From Tenericutes bacterium HGW-Tenericutes-2 (GTDB lineage Bacteria > Bacillota_I > Bacilli_A > Acholeplasmatales > Acholeplasmataceae): a stretch of 64,000 nt of DNA. The stretch spans positions 101,773 to 165,772 of the forward strand of contig PGXL01000005.1 in the NCBI GenBank assembly GCA_002839095.1, read 5' to 3'. Below are positions 10,135-18,750 of this stretch, in pieces (the stretch's first letter is position 1; every line of letters starts with the position of its first letter). The translations under genes were made by a program, and so were the position numbers. Below the pieces are notes generated by a model, which searched no databases, was not told where the DNA came from, and worked only from the letters and a program-made list of their open reading frames with translations.

Positions 10135-11020
10135 ATTTTGATCTTCGATTGATTTGAATTGTTTTTAATTCTTCTTTTGAAAACAAGTATTTTTTCTTGC
10201 AGAAATGACACTCGATTTCAGCTTGACCATCCTCATGAATAATTTCATGGAGTGTATCTTCATCCAATGCGGATAAAGACTTGATAAAGCCATCTTTAGA
10301 ACAATTACATGTATAGCTTATATCGGATTTCTTTAATATTTGTTCAGTACCAAGAGCAAGCATATGTAATATTTCTTCAGGTGTTTTCCCATCTTGTATC
10401 AGTGAACTCATTGGTGGTAGGTTAGGAATTAATTTCTCAAGTGTTGAAATTGTTTCATCCGTACAGTTGGGCATAATCTGCATAATATATCCACCGCTTG
10501 CTAATACAGTTTGATCGGTATTGACTAAAACACCAACTCCAACTGAAGAAGGAATTTGTTCTGATAAAGCGAAATAATAGGTGAAGTCATCACCGATTTC
10601 ACCTGTTTGTAATTCAGAGGATGATGTGAAAAAATCCTTCATTAATAAATCCTTAGTGACATGCAAGAATCCTTCACCTATAGCTTTTCCTACATTTAAT
10701 TTACCTGCCTTAGGTCCATCCTCATATTTTAAATAAACCTGAGGGTTTTGAATTTCTGCTCTAACTTCACCCATGGAATTCGCTTCAACTAGCATCGTTC
10801 CTATGGGTCCATCACCTTTAATTCTAAGTGTTAATTTTTCTTCATTCTTATACATTAATCCCATCATTGCAGAGACGGTTAAAAAGCGACCTAAAGCTGC
10901 AGTTGCAGTTGGCCATGTCTCATGAATTCTTCTAGCCTCTTCAACAAGATTTGTTGATGATGCTACATAGATTCTTACTGTTTGGTTATAAGCATAGCTA
11001 ATTATTGCGTAATCCTTCAT
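10133..11020 (-). CDS. hslO: Hsp33 redox-regulated chaperone
   Basis: 295 aa, normal length for Hsp33. The N-terminal chaperone domain is followed by a C-terminal zinc switch with the two cysteine pairs CNC (in YTCNCSKDG) and CHFC (in ECHFCKKKY). In the family these four cysteines bind zinc when reduced and form disulfides under oxidative stress, turning the chaperone on. All four are present, so the switch should work. GGTGAGG lies a few bases upstream of the ATG on the minus strand. It is monocistronic and divergent from dus. Confidence 0.95.
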   Translation of the reverse strand: MKDYAIISYAYNQTVRIYVASSTNLVEEARRIHETWPTATAALGRFLTVSAMMGLMYKNEEKLTLRIKGDGPIGTMLVEANSMGEVRAEIQNPQVYLKYEDGPKAGKLNVGKAIGEGFLHVTKDLLMKDFFTSSSELQTGEIGDDFTYYFALSEQIPSSVGVGVLVNTDQTVLASGGYIMQIMPNCTDETISTLEKLIPNLPPMSSLIQDGKTPEEILHMLALGTEQILKKSDISYTCNCSKDGFIKSLSALDEDTLHEIIHEDGQAEIECHFCKKKYLFSKEELKTIQINRRSK

Positions 11021-11051
11021 AATTTTACCTCACCACTACATTGTAGCATAA

Positions 11052-11080
11052 TTGAAAGTTCTTCAAGTCTATGATACAAT
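11052..11080 (+). promoter_or_regulatory. Sigma-A promoter of dus
   Basis: TTGAAA (11052-11057) is followed by a 17 nt spacer and TACAAT (11075-11080). This places the first possible in-frame start (TTG at 11052) inside the promoter and supports the ATG at 11097 as the real start. Confidence 0.75.
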
Positions 11081-11096
11081 GAATCGGGTGATTTTG

Positions 11097-12065
11097 ATGT
11101 CCTTTAAAATAGGAAATTTAGAAATTGAAAATAAAATAATACTTGCACCAATGGCTGGTGTTTCCAATAGTCCTTTTCGTATTTTGTCTAGAACCTATGG
11201 TGCTGGACTCGTTTTCGCTGAGATGGTTTCAGATAAAGGGTTACTTTATAATAATGAAAAAACAATCAAATTATTATATATGACTGATGTTGAAAAACCA
11301 ATGGCTCAACAGGTTTTTGGTTCTGATCTTCAAACGATGGTTGAAGCAGCAATGTATATTGAAAAGAACTCTAATTGCGATATCATTGATATCAATATGG
11401 GGTGTCCTGTACCTAAGGTAGCCATAAAGGCACAGGCCGGAGCATCCTTAATGAAGAATCCTGATATGATTTATTCTATTGTTAGTGAGATTGTTAAAAA
11501 GGTTAAAAAGCCTGTTACTGTAAAGATTAGAAGTGGTTGGGATAATCAAAGTGTGAATGCTGTCGAGGTTGCTAAAAGAATTGAAGCAGCAGGAGCGAGT
11601 GCCATCACAGTTCACGCAAGAACACGTGCTCAAGGATATGGTGGGTTTGCTGATTTAGATGTAATTAAAGCAGTCAAGGAAGCAGTATCTATTCCAGTGA
11701 TTGGTAATGGTGATGTGGTTGACGGTCCATCTGCGAAGAGAATGCTTGAGTATACAAAATGCGACGCAGTCATGATTGGTAGAGCAGCATTAGGAAATCC
11801 ATGGATCTTTAGAGAAATCGATGCCTATTTAAAAGATGGGACAATTATGGAAAGACCTACACATCAAGAAATTAAAAATATGATGATTGAGCATTTAAAC
11901 TCATTAGTAGAATTAAAGGGAGAGCATACAGCAATTCTTGAAATGAGAAGTCATGGTCCTTGGTACTTAAAGGGAATTGAGCACGCATCTACATTAAGAA
12001 AACAGCTTTCTCAAACGAGAACCAAGGCTGAATTTATTAGTCATATCGAGGAATTCTTCGGATAG
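11097..12065 (+). CDS. dus: tRNA-dihydrouridine synthase (DusB type)
   Basis: 322 aa flavoprotein that reduces uridines in the D-loop of tRNAs using FMN and NAD(P)H. A TIM barrel starts at MSFKIGNLEI, with APMAGVSNSPFR binding FMN, DINMGCPVPK carrying the catalytic cysteine, VHARTRAQGYGG, VIGNGDV, and the phosphate-binding VMIGRAALGNPW. The start at 11097 is preceded by GGGTG and lies downstream of a good promoter. The tRNA-Ser gene begins 7 nt after its stop codon, so the mRNA and the tRNA may share a transcript. Confidence 0.93.
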   Translation: MSFKIGNLEIENKIILAPMAGVSNSPFRILSRTYGAGLVFAEMVSDKGLLYNNEKTIKLLYMTDVEKPMAQQVFGSDLQTMVEAAMYIEKNSNCDIIDINMGCPVPKVAIKAQAGASLMKNPDMIYSIVSEIVKKVKKPVTVKIRSGWDNQSVNAVEVAKRIEAAGASAITVHARTRAQGYGGFADLDVIKAVKEAVSIPVIGNGDVVDGPSAKRMLEYTKCDAVMIGRAALGNPWIFREIDAYLKDGTIMERPTHQEIKNMMIEHLNSLVELKGEHTAILEMRSHGPWYLKGIEHASTLRKQLSQTRTKAEFISHIEEFFG

Positions 12066-12072
12066 ACTAAAA

Positions 12073-12164
12073 GGAAGAGTATCGAAGTGGTTATAACGAG
12101 CTGCCCTCGAAATGCAGTTACCCTCATAAGGGGTACGTGGGTTCGAATCCCATCTCTTCCGCCA
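12073..12164 (+). tRNA. tRNA-Ser (anticodon CGA)
   Basis: 92 nt including an encoded CCA. The acceptor stem is GGAAGAG/CTCTTCC, the anticodon loop is CTCGAAA (anticodon CGA, reads UCG), the long variable arm is typical of serine tRNAs, and the T-loop is TTCGAAT. The base of the anticodon stem has one mismatch (C-T). No promoter of its own is obvious; it follows dus by 7 nt. Confidence 0.92.
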
Positions 12165-12265
12165 TTATATAAAATACAGTAGATGAGAATACTCACCCAC
12201 TGAATCCATAAAAAATAAAATTTAATTGATTGGAGAGATGTGAGTTCTTCACATCAATAAGGTAT

Positions 12266-12646
12266 ATGATATTAGCGCTTGGTATATATTACATCATCAT
12301 TTCAGCTGTGGTAACTTTATTTCAGCTTGCATTAGCCTTTGGAGCACCACTCGGTGATTTCGCCAATGGCGGGAAATATCCAGGAAGACTACCTAAAAAC
12401 ATGCGTTTTTTACCATTTATTCAAATCGCTATTTTATGGTTCTTTCTTTATATCGTATTAATTCAAACAAAGATTATCAGCAATCAACCACAAGCGATTG
12501 GTTCTATAGGCATTTGGTTTGTTGTTGTATTCTTCTTTTTAGGATCCATTTTAAACCTAAGTACACCAAGCAAGCCAGAAAGAATGGTTTGGGGTCCTAT
12601 CAATGTTTTAACCTTTATTGCAGTATTACTTATCGCAATCCTATAA
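12266..12646 (+). CDS. Small integral membrane protein, function unknown
   Basis: 126 aa with about four hydrophobic segments, separated by a conserved-looking polar loop (GAPLGDFANGGKYPGRLP). Proteins with a similar GAPxG...GGK/Q...LP loop occur as uncharacterised membrane proteins in many bacteria; this is a recalled resemblance only. I chose the ATG at 12266, preceded by AAGG, because the upstream in-frame TTG at 12230 has no ribosome binding site; an ATG at 12238 after GGAGAG runs straight into a stop. It is followed by a NUDIX gene with its own ribosome binding site 15 nt later. Confidence 0.6.
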   Translation: MILALGIYYIIISAVVTLFQLALAFGAPLGDFANGGKYPGRLPKNMRFLPFIQIAILWFFLYIVLIQTKIISNQPQAIGSIGIWFVVVFFFLGSILNLSTPSKPERMVWGPINVLTFIAVLLIAIL

Positions 12647-12669
12647 ATCATAAACAAAGGAGATTTAAA

Positions 12670-13182
12670 TTGAGGCTTATAGAGGATTTTGACAAAAGAA
12701 ATTATGATGATTGTACTAAACTCTTTTATAGGAAAGCAGTTCGAGCGATTATTATTAAAGAAAATAAATTAGCGCTTATAAAAAGTGATAGGTTTGGTGA
12801 ATACAAATTTCCTGGTGGTGGTAAAGAGGATCATGAGAGTGATATCGATACCTTGATAAGAGAAACGAAGGAAGAATCAGGATTAAATATTATCTTAGAT
12901 AGTATAAAACCATATGGAATGATGAAGGAAAAAAGAAAATCAGTATTTGATTTAGAATCTATTTTTCAAATGGAATCCTATTATTATATATGTGATGCTG
13001 AAGATGATATATCTGAAACCAATCAGGATTTATATGAACTAGAATATGGCTATAAGCTTTATTTCATCTCCATTGATGAAGCGATAGCAAATAACGGAAA
13101 AGCACTAATACATCAGGAACAAGCAACCTGGATTGAAAGAGAGCTATGTGTATTAAAGGATATTAAGAATAATTTATTTTAG
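12670..13182 (+). CDS. NUDIX hydrolase
   Basis: 170 aa. A full Nudix box is present, GGKEDHESDIDTLIRETKEE followed by SGL, matching Gx5Ex7REUxEExGU, so the metal-binding helix is intact. The substrate (damaged nucleotide, nucleoside diphosphate sugar or similar) cannot be told. The reading frame stays open far upstream inside the membrane-protein gene, but the real start is very probably TTG at 12670: AAAGGAG ends 7 nt before it and the protein then begins LRLIEDFDKR. A TTG start suggests modest translation. Confidence 0.82.
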   Translation: MRLIEDFDKRNYDDCTKLFYRKAVRAIIIKENKLALIKSDRFGEYKFPGGGKEDHESDIDTLIRETKEESGLNIILDSIKPYGMMKEKRKSVFDLESIFQMESYYYICDAEDDISETNQDLYELEYGYKLYFISIDEAIANNGKALIHQEQATWIERELCVLKDIKNNLF

Positions 13183-13190
13183 GAGTCATC

Positions 13191-14033
13191 ATGAATTTAT
13201 ATGAGGGGTACATCAATTATTTGAATCGTCATGAGTGGTTAATCTATCACCATGGGAATGAAGTGATTGAGTATCGCTTTTTTGGAAATGGAAAGAAAAC
13301 GATTTTAATGTTATTAGGAAGCAGTATGTTTTCAAGTGATGCATATTATAAACTTATTGAAGGTTTAGAAAATGATTACCAAATTATAACCATTAAATAT
13401 CCTAAAACTAAAACAACAATCCATGAAATTATTCAACGAATATCCTATTTGTTAAATCATTTGTCTATTGATTCCTTATATGTGATTGGTGCGAGCCATG
13501 GTGGTGGTCTTGCTCAAGCCTTTGCTAGAGATTACAAAAAATATGTCAAGGGATTAATTCTTTATAATACGCTAACAAAAACGAAGCATATGAATGCTCA
13601 TTCTAGTGAAGTCATTGATCAAGTTTTAGAGGCTATAGAACAACTAAAAGAGCTTAGAAAATTAATGCCGCTATCCTCAATTAAGGAAGCCTTACTTGCA
13701 CAAATAGAAGAAGTGCTAACTGATCCAAATGATATTGAATTATTTGAATCGTTAATCAGTGATTATAAGGAAGAAGATGAAAAGCTTCAAATGGATTTGA
13801 TTAAGGATTTATTATCAAACTATGAGTTTGAAGAACAGGATTTTCAATATTTAGAAGAGTCTGTCATGGTTTTATACGGACATGATGATGATCCATTTGG
13901 TGGCACAGAATTGATTGAATCCTTGGTCGAAGTTCTAACCAATCCAAGATTAGAATTCATTGAATCTGATCGCTTTAGTCTAGTGCTAGATCCAAGTGAA
14001 ATGACATTAAAAATAAAAGACTTTATTAAATGA
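13191..14033 (+). CDS. Alpha/beta-hydrolase fold protein, possibly impaired
   Basis: 280 aa with an alpha/beta-hydrolase core. The nucleophile elbow GASHGG carries Ser102, and an acidic strand end VLYGHDDDPFGG is in the right place for the catalytic Asp. Where family members usually have a GxGHF-type histidine motif, this protein has ESDRFSLVLDP with Arg261, so the expected catalytic His is missing from its usual site. It may use another His, bind rather than hydrolyse, or be inactive. AGGAG precedes the ATG. It follows the NUDIX gene by 8 nt and is probably co-transcribed. Confidence 0.75.
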   Translation: MNLYEGYINYLNRHEWLIYHHGNEVIEYRFFGNGKKTILMLLGSSMFSSDAYYKLIEGLENDYQIITIKYPKTKTTIHEIIQRISYLLNHLSIDSLYVIGASHGGGLAQAFARDYKKYVKGLILYNTLTKTKHMNAHSSEVIDQVLEAIEQLKELRKLMPLSSIKEALLAQIEEVLTDPNDIELFESLISDYKEEDEKLQMDLIKDLLSNYEFEEQDFQYLEESVMVLYGHDDDPFGGTELIESLVEVLTNPRLEFIESDRFSLVLDPSEMTLKIKDFIK

Positions 14034-14062
14034 AAAAAGCGCTTATTGAGCGCTTTTCTCTT
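14034..14062. terminator. Bidirectional terminator overlapping the hflX stop
   Basis: AAAAGCGCT-TATTG-AGCGCTTTT is a perfect hairpin flanked by A and T runs. The last codons of hflX on the minus strand form one arm, so both convergent genes terminate here. Confidence 0.85.
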
Positions 14063-15305
14063 CTTTAACAATTAAATATTTCTTATAAAGTAATGTTTGT
14101 TCAGGTGTTAAAATTGTTTTAACAAATGTGCCATCATCCTCATATCTCGTTTCTAAAATTGTATTATTCTCTTTTAGCTTAGAATAGATATGTCCTTGAT
14201 CAAATGGAATCTTTAAATACTGAATTCGATTTGTCTTATAAAGGTGACCATAAATTGCGTCGACCAATTGATCAATATTTTCCTTTGTTCGATTCGATAC
14301 AAAGATATAATCTTCTTGAATAGGTGGAGTTGATAATGCAATTTCCTTTTTGGTTAACACCAATAAGCGTTCAATATGATCTGCACCAATCTCTGATAAA
14401 ACTTCTTTAGTCGTATCAATTTGAAGTTGATTGAAATAACAACCATCAACGATATGGAGCAGAAGATCTGCATGAATCACATCAGATAATGTGGATTCAA
14501 ATGAACGTATTAATTCATGTGGAAGCTTGGATACAAACCCTACGGTATCAATTAAGATAAACGGTGGATTGTTATCCTTTTGTAATCTTTTCGCTTTGGT
14601 ATCGAGGGTTGCAAATAGCATGTCCTTTTCAAATACTGGGTCTGAATCATGATGTAGATAGCTAGCTAATGAGTTCATAATTGATGATTTACCGGCGTTA
14701 GTATAACCAACTAATGCGACGACTGGAATTTGTGACTTGTTTCTTTGTTTTCTTGAAACGTTTTTTTCAGCCTTAATCTTTTCGAGTTCTCTTTTGATAA
14801 ATGTGATTTCATCCACCAAGCGACGTCTATCTAGTTCAAGCTTTGTTTCACCTGGACCCTTAGCGTTATAGGAGCCACCACCTTGTCTAGATAATGAATT
14901 TCCCATACCAACCAATCTTGGTAATAAATACATTTTTTGAGCAAGTGATACCTCTAGTACAGCTTCCTTAGATTGGGCACGTTCTGCAAAGATAGATAAA
15001 ATTAGAAAGCTTCTATCAATGACTTGGACTTCGAGTTCTTTTTCTAGATTTTTAAGTTGTGCAGGGGATAAGGTATCATCAAAGATAACGATATCAATAT
15101 CTAATACACTAATAATTGTTTTAATTTCTTGAACCTTTCCACTACCTACATAAAAGCGCGGTGAAATGGTTTTTGCGTTCTGGATAATTTTATCCTTGGT
15201 TTGAATTTGTAAAGCTAGTGCTAAATGCTCTAACTCATCTAATGACTTACTTGTTTCTTCTGTGGTCTCTTTGTAGCTTAGACCTACTAATAATGCTTGA
15301 TCCAT
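14043..15305 (-). CDS. hflX: Ribosome-associated GTPase HflX
   Basis: 420 aa. The N-terminal HflX domain (residues about 1-180) contains the glycine-rich SLSRQGGGSYNAKGPGETKL linker, then the GTPase domain with G1 GYTNAGKSS, G2 ATLDTKAKR, G3 DTVGFV. The G4 site reads TKKE where NKxD is usual, so guanine recognition may be altered. HflX splits or rescues stalled 70S ribosomes in other bacteria. I chose the start at 15305 (MDQALLVGL), with AGAGG just upstream; an earlier in-frame ATG at 15329 lacks a ribosome binding site. It is preceded by a 240 nt leader with a short uORF. Confidence 0.9.
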   Translation of the reverse strand: MDQALLVGLSYKETTEETSKSLDELEHLALALQIQTKDKIIQNAKTISPRFYVGSGKVQEIKTIISVLDIDIVIFDDTLSPAQLKNLEKELEVQVIDRSFLILSIFAERAQSKEAVLEVSLAQKMYLLPRLVGMGNSLSRQGGGSYNAKGPGETKLELDRRRLVDEITFIKRELEKIKAEKNVSRKQRNKSQIPVVALVGYTNAGKSSIMNSLASYLHHDSDPVFEKDMLFATLDTKAKRLQKDNNPPFILIDTVGFVSKLPHELIRSFESTLSDVIHADLLLHIVDGCYFNQLQIDTTKEVLSEIGADHIERLLVLTKKEIALSTPPIQEDYIFVSNRTKENIDQLVDAIYGHLYKTNRIQYLKIPFDQGHIYSKLKENNTILETRYEDDGTFVKTILTPEQTLLYKKYLIVKEEKSAQ

Positions 15306-15463
15306 ATATACCTCTTGTTTCTCTATCATCTGGATAGGCTAGACGAAAATGTCTTCTTATACTCACTGTCTAAAAGACCTTGAATTTGCCTAAGGATCAA
15401 TGCGGTTATGGATTTTATTCTTACAATTTAAAATCTAATACCTTACTAATCTTCGAGGGCAAA

Positions 15464-15499
15464 CTATACATTTAAATTTCTACGCAGTTTCATGTACAT
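15464..15499 (-). CDS. Leader peptide (uORF) upstream of hflX
   Basis: An 11-codon frame, MYMKLRRNLNV, with an unusually strong GAGGAGG site at 15507-15513, 7 nt before the ATG. It lies between the hflX promoter and the gene, 159 nt from the hflX start. I see no clear terminator hairpin with a T-tract between them, so the control mechanism is open. In Listeria an HflX homologue is controlled by a translated leader; the same logic is plausible here but is inference. Confidence 0.5.
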   Translation of the reverse strand: MYMKLRRNLNV

Positions 15500-15550
15500 T
15501 TCAATACCTCCTCAAAATATTGGTAAATATAAGATTTCACCAACACTATC

Positions 15551-15579
15551 ATTATAGACGTTTAACTTAAAAAACTCAA
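15551..15579 (-). promoter_or_regulatory. Promoter of the hflX leader
   Basis: Read on the minus strand: TTGAGT (15579-15574), 17 nt spacer, TATAAT (15556-15551). Transcription would begin near 15544 and produce a long 5' leader of about 240 nt. The 369 nt gap 15330-15698 otherwise holds only the uORF and the divergent cdaA promoter. Confidence 0.7.
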
Positions 15580-15662
15580 TAAAGAGAAGTAATATGATTA
15601 AAAGAAATCTTTTAAAGGGATATGTTTCATTCGACATTTTATTTATTCACAATGTGTTGTTA

Positions 15663-15671
15663 TGATATAAT
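15663..15671 (+). promoter_or_regulatory. Extended -10 promoter of cdaA
   Basis: TGATATAAT at 15663-15671 is an extended -10 element. The -35 region is poor. It lies 28 nt before the cdaA start. Confidence 0.6.
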
Positions 15672-15698
15672 AGATTTAGTTAAAAGGGGTGCGATGAT

Positions 15699-16445
15699 AT
15701 GTTATTTGGAGTCGAAATATGGAAAGTTGTTGTTGATGCTTATATCGTTTGGGTCCTTGCAGTTTTCCTCGTTAAATTTTTAGTTTCGAATAAGAGAATG
15801 CTTTCTATAGCAATCACTTTTTTGTTTGTTTATCTACTCGCATTTCTTGCTAATCTTTTAGATTTACTGGTAAGCACTGTATTTTTGAATTATTTACAGG
15901 AATGGATGCCTATTTTGATGATTGTTATTATGGCTCCTGATATTAGAAGATCATTAGAAATTGTTTGGAAATCAGATTCAAGAAATGAAATGATTGTTAT
16001 GGGTAGTGAAAGAACTAAACAGTCTATTATTGAAGCAGCTATGTATTTATCATCTCAAAAAATTGGTGCATTGATGACGATTGAAAAACATAATACACTA
16101 GACCAATACGCAGAACGTGCGATTATGATGAATAGTGAAGTTTCTAAGGAGCTTTTAATTAATATATTCACACCAAATACTCCATTACATGATGGAGCAG
16201 TCATTATTAGAGGAGATTTAATTGTTTGTGCTGGAGCATATTTTGTTCTATCCGATAATCAAAACTTTGAAAAAACAACGGGTTCAAGACATCGCGCTGG
16301 ATTAGGTATTAGTGAAATTACAGATAGCTTAACAGTTATCGTATCAGAAGAAACGGGTAATGTTTCTATTGCTGTAGAAGGTATTATGCTTAAAATTAAT
16401 GATAGAGACAAGTTGATGGAATACATCAACATGTTTATGAAATAG
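15699..16445 (+). CDS. cdaA: Diadenylate cyclase CdaA
   Basis: 248 aa membrane enzyme that makes cyclic di-AMP from two ATP. Three N-terminal membrane segments (residues about 10-90) precede the DAC domain, which contains the catalytic DGA at residues 165-167 and RHR at 197-199. In Bacillota cdaA normally sits before cdaR and glmM. Here it is followed by a 63 aa single-pass protein and a PAS/degenerate-GGDEF protein instead. AGGGG precedes the ATG. Confidence 0.95.
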   Translation: MLFGVEIWKVVVDAYIVWVLAVFLVKFLVSNKRMLSIAITFLFVYLLAFLANLLDLLVSTVFLNYLQEWMPILMIVIMAPDIRRSLEIVWKSDSRNEMIVMGSERTKQSIIEAAMYLSSQKIGALMTIEKHNTLDQYAERAIMMNSEVSKELLINIFTPNTPLHDGAVIIRGDLIVCAGAYFVLSDNQNFEKTTGSRHRAGLGISEITDSLTVIVSEETGNVSIAVEGIMLKINDRDKLMEYINMFMK

Positions 16446-16457
16446 GAGGGAAGAATA

Positions 16458-16649
16458 ATGTTAAAGAAAATATGGACCTTATTTTTTGAACCTCTCAAGG
16501 CTTTTGCTAATAGAAATTTAGCAGAAAAAATTTCTAATTATTTCAGTAAAAACAAATGGATGACCTATGTGATCGCATTGATTTTTACATTGATTCTTAT
16601 CTTTATTGGGTATACCATACCAAATTTACTTCAAGAAATAGAGGGGTAG
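16458..16649 (+). CDS. Small single-pass membrane protein downstream of cdaA
   Basis: 63 aa: a basic N-terminal half (MLKKIWTLFFEPLKAF), then one hydrophobic helix at residues about 36-55 ending in NLLQEIEG. AGGAGGG lies 8 nt before the ATG, so it is likely well translated. It occupies the place where cdaR encodes a CdaA-binding regulator in other Bacillota, but it has no extracytoplasmic YbbR domains. A role in tuning CdaA is a guess from position only. Confidence 0.7.
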   Translation: MLKKIWTLFFEPLKAFANRNLAEKISNYFSKNKWMTYVIALIFTLILIFIGYTIPNLLQEIEG

Positions 16650-16655
16650 TCATTC

Positions 16656-18233
16656 ATGTTACAGCATCCAATCTATCCTTTGATCATTACTTTATTTTGT
16701 CTATTTCTAGTAATCATTCAAAGTATACAATCTGAAAAAGTATTAAAAAATCGATTAATTATCGCCTTTTTTAACATTACCGTCGCAGTGATGGTTTTTG
16801 TTATTTATGAATCAATGATTATTGGAAATGAATTATATCAAACCTTATATATAGGGTTTAACTTCTTTGTCTATCTCATATTCCTGCTGATCCTTTACTC
16901 AACATTTAAGACAGCAATCCTAAAGGCTAACCATTATCAACTCTTTGTTAAGTCAATAAAAAACAGTAGATGGAATGCTTATTATGTTGTTGATGCTAGA
17001 GAAAGAATTAAGGATATGTCTTCAAGCTTACTCCATGAATTAAACCTTGAAAAGGAAGATATCATTGGCAAGAAATTTTTTAGCGTTTTAAATAAATCGA
17101 TTCGTTTTACAAAGATGAATGGACAAGAAATTAACAATAGAGCACTAGAAAATTATTACATCACCTATAAGGAAAATGCGAAGCCAGGAGATTCCGAAGT
17201 CCAAGAATTAACATTCTTAAACTTTGATGGTAACCCAGTTATTCTTCATATGGTTATGCAGCCTGTCTATGCCTTAGGTAAATATAAGGGAAGAATTTGC
17301 GTTGGTGAAAAGAAGACAGATTTCGACTTACTCGCTGTTGAAAAAGAATTAAATGAAAGAAGCACTGAGCTTGAAAGCATTCGTCATAAATTTATAGCAA
17401 CTCTTGAAATTAGTGAAGAAGGTTTATTTTATATAGACCTAGATGAAAGAACAATTTGGGCAAGTGATGCACTTGTTCACATGCTTTCTCTACCAGGAAA
17501 CACACTAGACCTAACCGATTTTAGAAGAATGATTGAAGCAGAGGATTTAAAGAAGTATTTAGCCTTATTGGGCGATTTAACAATGACAAAGAAACAATAT
17601 TCAACCTCATATCGTATCATGGTCAATGGTAGATACATGTGGTTTAAAGAAAAGGGTAAACGCTTATTTGAGGATCAACACAGTGCTGTAATCATGGGTA
17701 CGTTAAATCCAATGAAGACGAAGCATTATCTAGCTAGTAATATTGATGAGCTTGACAGATTAAAGGATCATAATGATATGCTAGTCTCAATGAATAAGCT
17801 ATTTAAGGATAATAGATATTTTCAACTTGTTTTAATTCGTTTAAAAAATATGCCAAAGATTAACCAAACTCAAGGTAGAGAAATTGGGAATATGCTGATG
17901 GCTGAGTATATCAAAAAATTAAGAACGACTTTCGTAACTGAAAGTGGAGATATTTTTAGAGTCTCTGGTATTGAATTTGCGATCACGATTACAGATCCAA
18001 GAAAGATGGATGTACTTGCAAATGGAATTAAGTCCAATAGAACATTCTTAAATCTTGTGATGCAATATGGTTCTATATCTGTAGAGCTTGAAGTGTTTGC
18101 TGGAATCGCGATTGGTGGTAGTGATGCACATGATGAGCATAAGCTATACCAAGCAGCAAATCAAGCCTTAACCATTTCAGAAAACCCACAGTTTAATACC
18201 CACGGATGTTACTATAAGGATATTGCGTCATGA
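16656..18233 (+). CDS. Membrane PAS / degenerate GGDEF protein (GdpP-like, no DHH domain)
   Basis: 525 aa. Three or four N-terminal membrane segments (residues about 1-90) are followed by two PAS-like regions (about 95-230 and 235-345). The C-terminal domain has a GGDEF-like fold in which the signature reads RVSGIEF (435-441), so it cannot make c-di-GMP in the standard way. A late AANQAL segment matches the end of a GGDEF fold. This is the sensory half of GdpP, the c-di-AMP phosphodiesterase, without the DHH/DHHA1 catalytic half. Being two genes after cdaA, it could sense or regulate c-di-AMP; that is inference. It overlaps the next gene by ATGA. Confidence 0.72.
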   Translation: MLQHPIYPLIITLFCLFLVIIQSIQSEKVLKNRLIIAFFNITVAVMVFVIYESMIIGNELYQTLYIGFNFFVYLIFLLILYSTFKTAILKANHYQLFVKSIKNSRWNAYYVVDARERIKDMSSSLLHELNLEKEDIIGKKFFSVLNKSIRFTKMNGQEINNRALENYYITYKENAKPGDSEVQELTFLNFDGNPVILHMVMQPVYALGKYKGRICVGEKKTDFDLLAVEKELNERSTELESIRHKFIATLEISEEGLFYIDLDERTIWASDALVHMLSLPGNTLDLTDFRRMIEAEDLKKYLALLGDLTMTKKQYSTSYRIMVNGRYMWFKEKGKRLFEDQHSAVIMGTLNPMKTKHYLASNIDELDRLKDHNDMLVSMNKLFKDNRYFQLVLIRLKNMPKINQTQGREIGNMLMAEYIKKLRTTFVTESGDIFRVSGIEFAITITDPRKMDVLANGIKSNRTFLNLVMQYGSISVELEVFAGIAIGGSDAHDEHKLYQAANQALTISENPQFNTHGCYYKDIAS

Positions 18234-18748
18234 CGAAGAGTGAAATAAGAAAGCTGATGTTTGAAAAAAGAAATCAGATGAGTCTTATTGATTTAAGAAA
18301 TTCAAGCGAAGAAATAATTAAGCAAATCCAAAAAAATCTATATTATCAACAATCAACTTTAGTAGCCATTTTTTATCCAATGGAAAAAGAAGTGAATCTA
18401 CTAGGCTTACTTAATGATGAAAAGAGATTTTGTTTTCCAAAGGTAACCAAGGAAGGTCTTCATTTCTATCAATATGATCCAAATCAATCATTTGTTAAAA
18501 GTAAGTTTGGTGTGATGGAACCAGAGGGTGGATTAATTGTTGATGACGAAATCGACTTTATGTGTGCACCAGCACTCGCTATTTCAAAGGATTTATATAG
18601 AGTAGGCTATGGTAAAGGTTATTACGATCATTTTCTTTCAAACCATAGACCGAAGCATGTCGTAGGTGTTATATTTAAGTTTCAAGAACTCAATGAGTTG
18701 CCATATGATTCATACGATCAAAAATTAGATCACTACATCAAGGGGTAA
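18230..18748 (+). CDS. 5-formyltetrahydrofolate cyclo-ligase
   Basis: 172 aa. It converts 5-formyl-THF to 5,10-methenyl-THF with ATP. The family motif GYGKGYYDHFL, which holds the ATP/Mg site, is intact near residue 125, along with the N-terminal KSEIRKLMFEKRNQM helix. Normal length for the family (YqgN type). The start overlaps the preceding stop by ATGA, indicating translational coupling. Confidence 0.9.
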   Translation: MTKSEIRKLMFEKRNQMSLIDLRNSSEEIIKQIQKNLYYQQSTLVAIFYPMEKEVNLLGLLNDEKRFCFPKVTKEGLHFYQYDPNQSFVKSKFGVMEPEGGLIVDDEIDFMCAPALAISKDLYRVGYGKGYYDHFLSNHRPKHVVGVIFKFQELNELPYDSYDQKLDHYIKG

Positions 18749-18750
18749 TT

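Noticed and set aside
12165..12265. Terminator after tRNA-Ser(CGA)
   Set aside because: Only a short mismatched stem (GATGAG/CTCACC) with no T run.
12436..12669. Upstream extension of the NUDIX frame
   Set aside because: Overlaps the membrane protein in another frame; AAAGGAG and TTG at 12670 give a better start.
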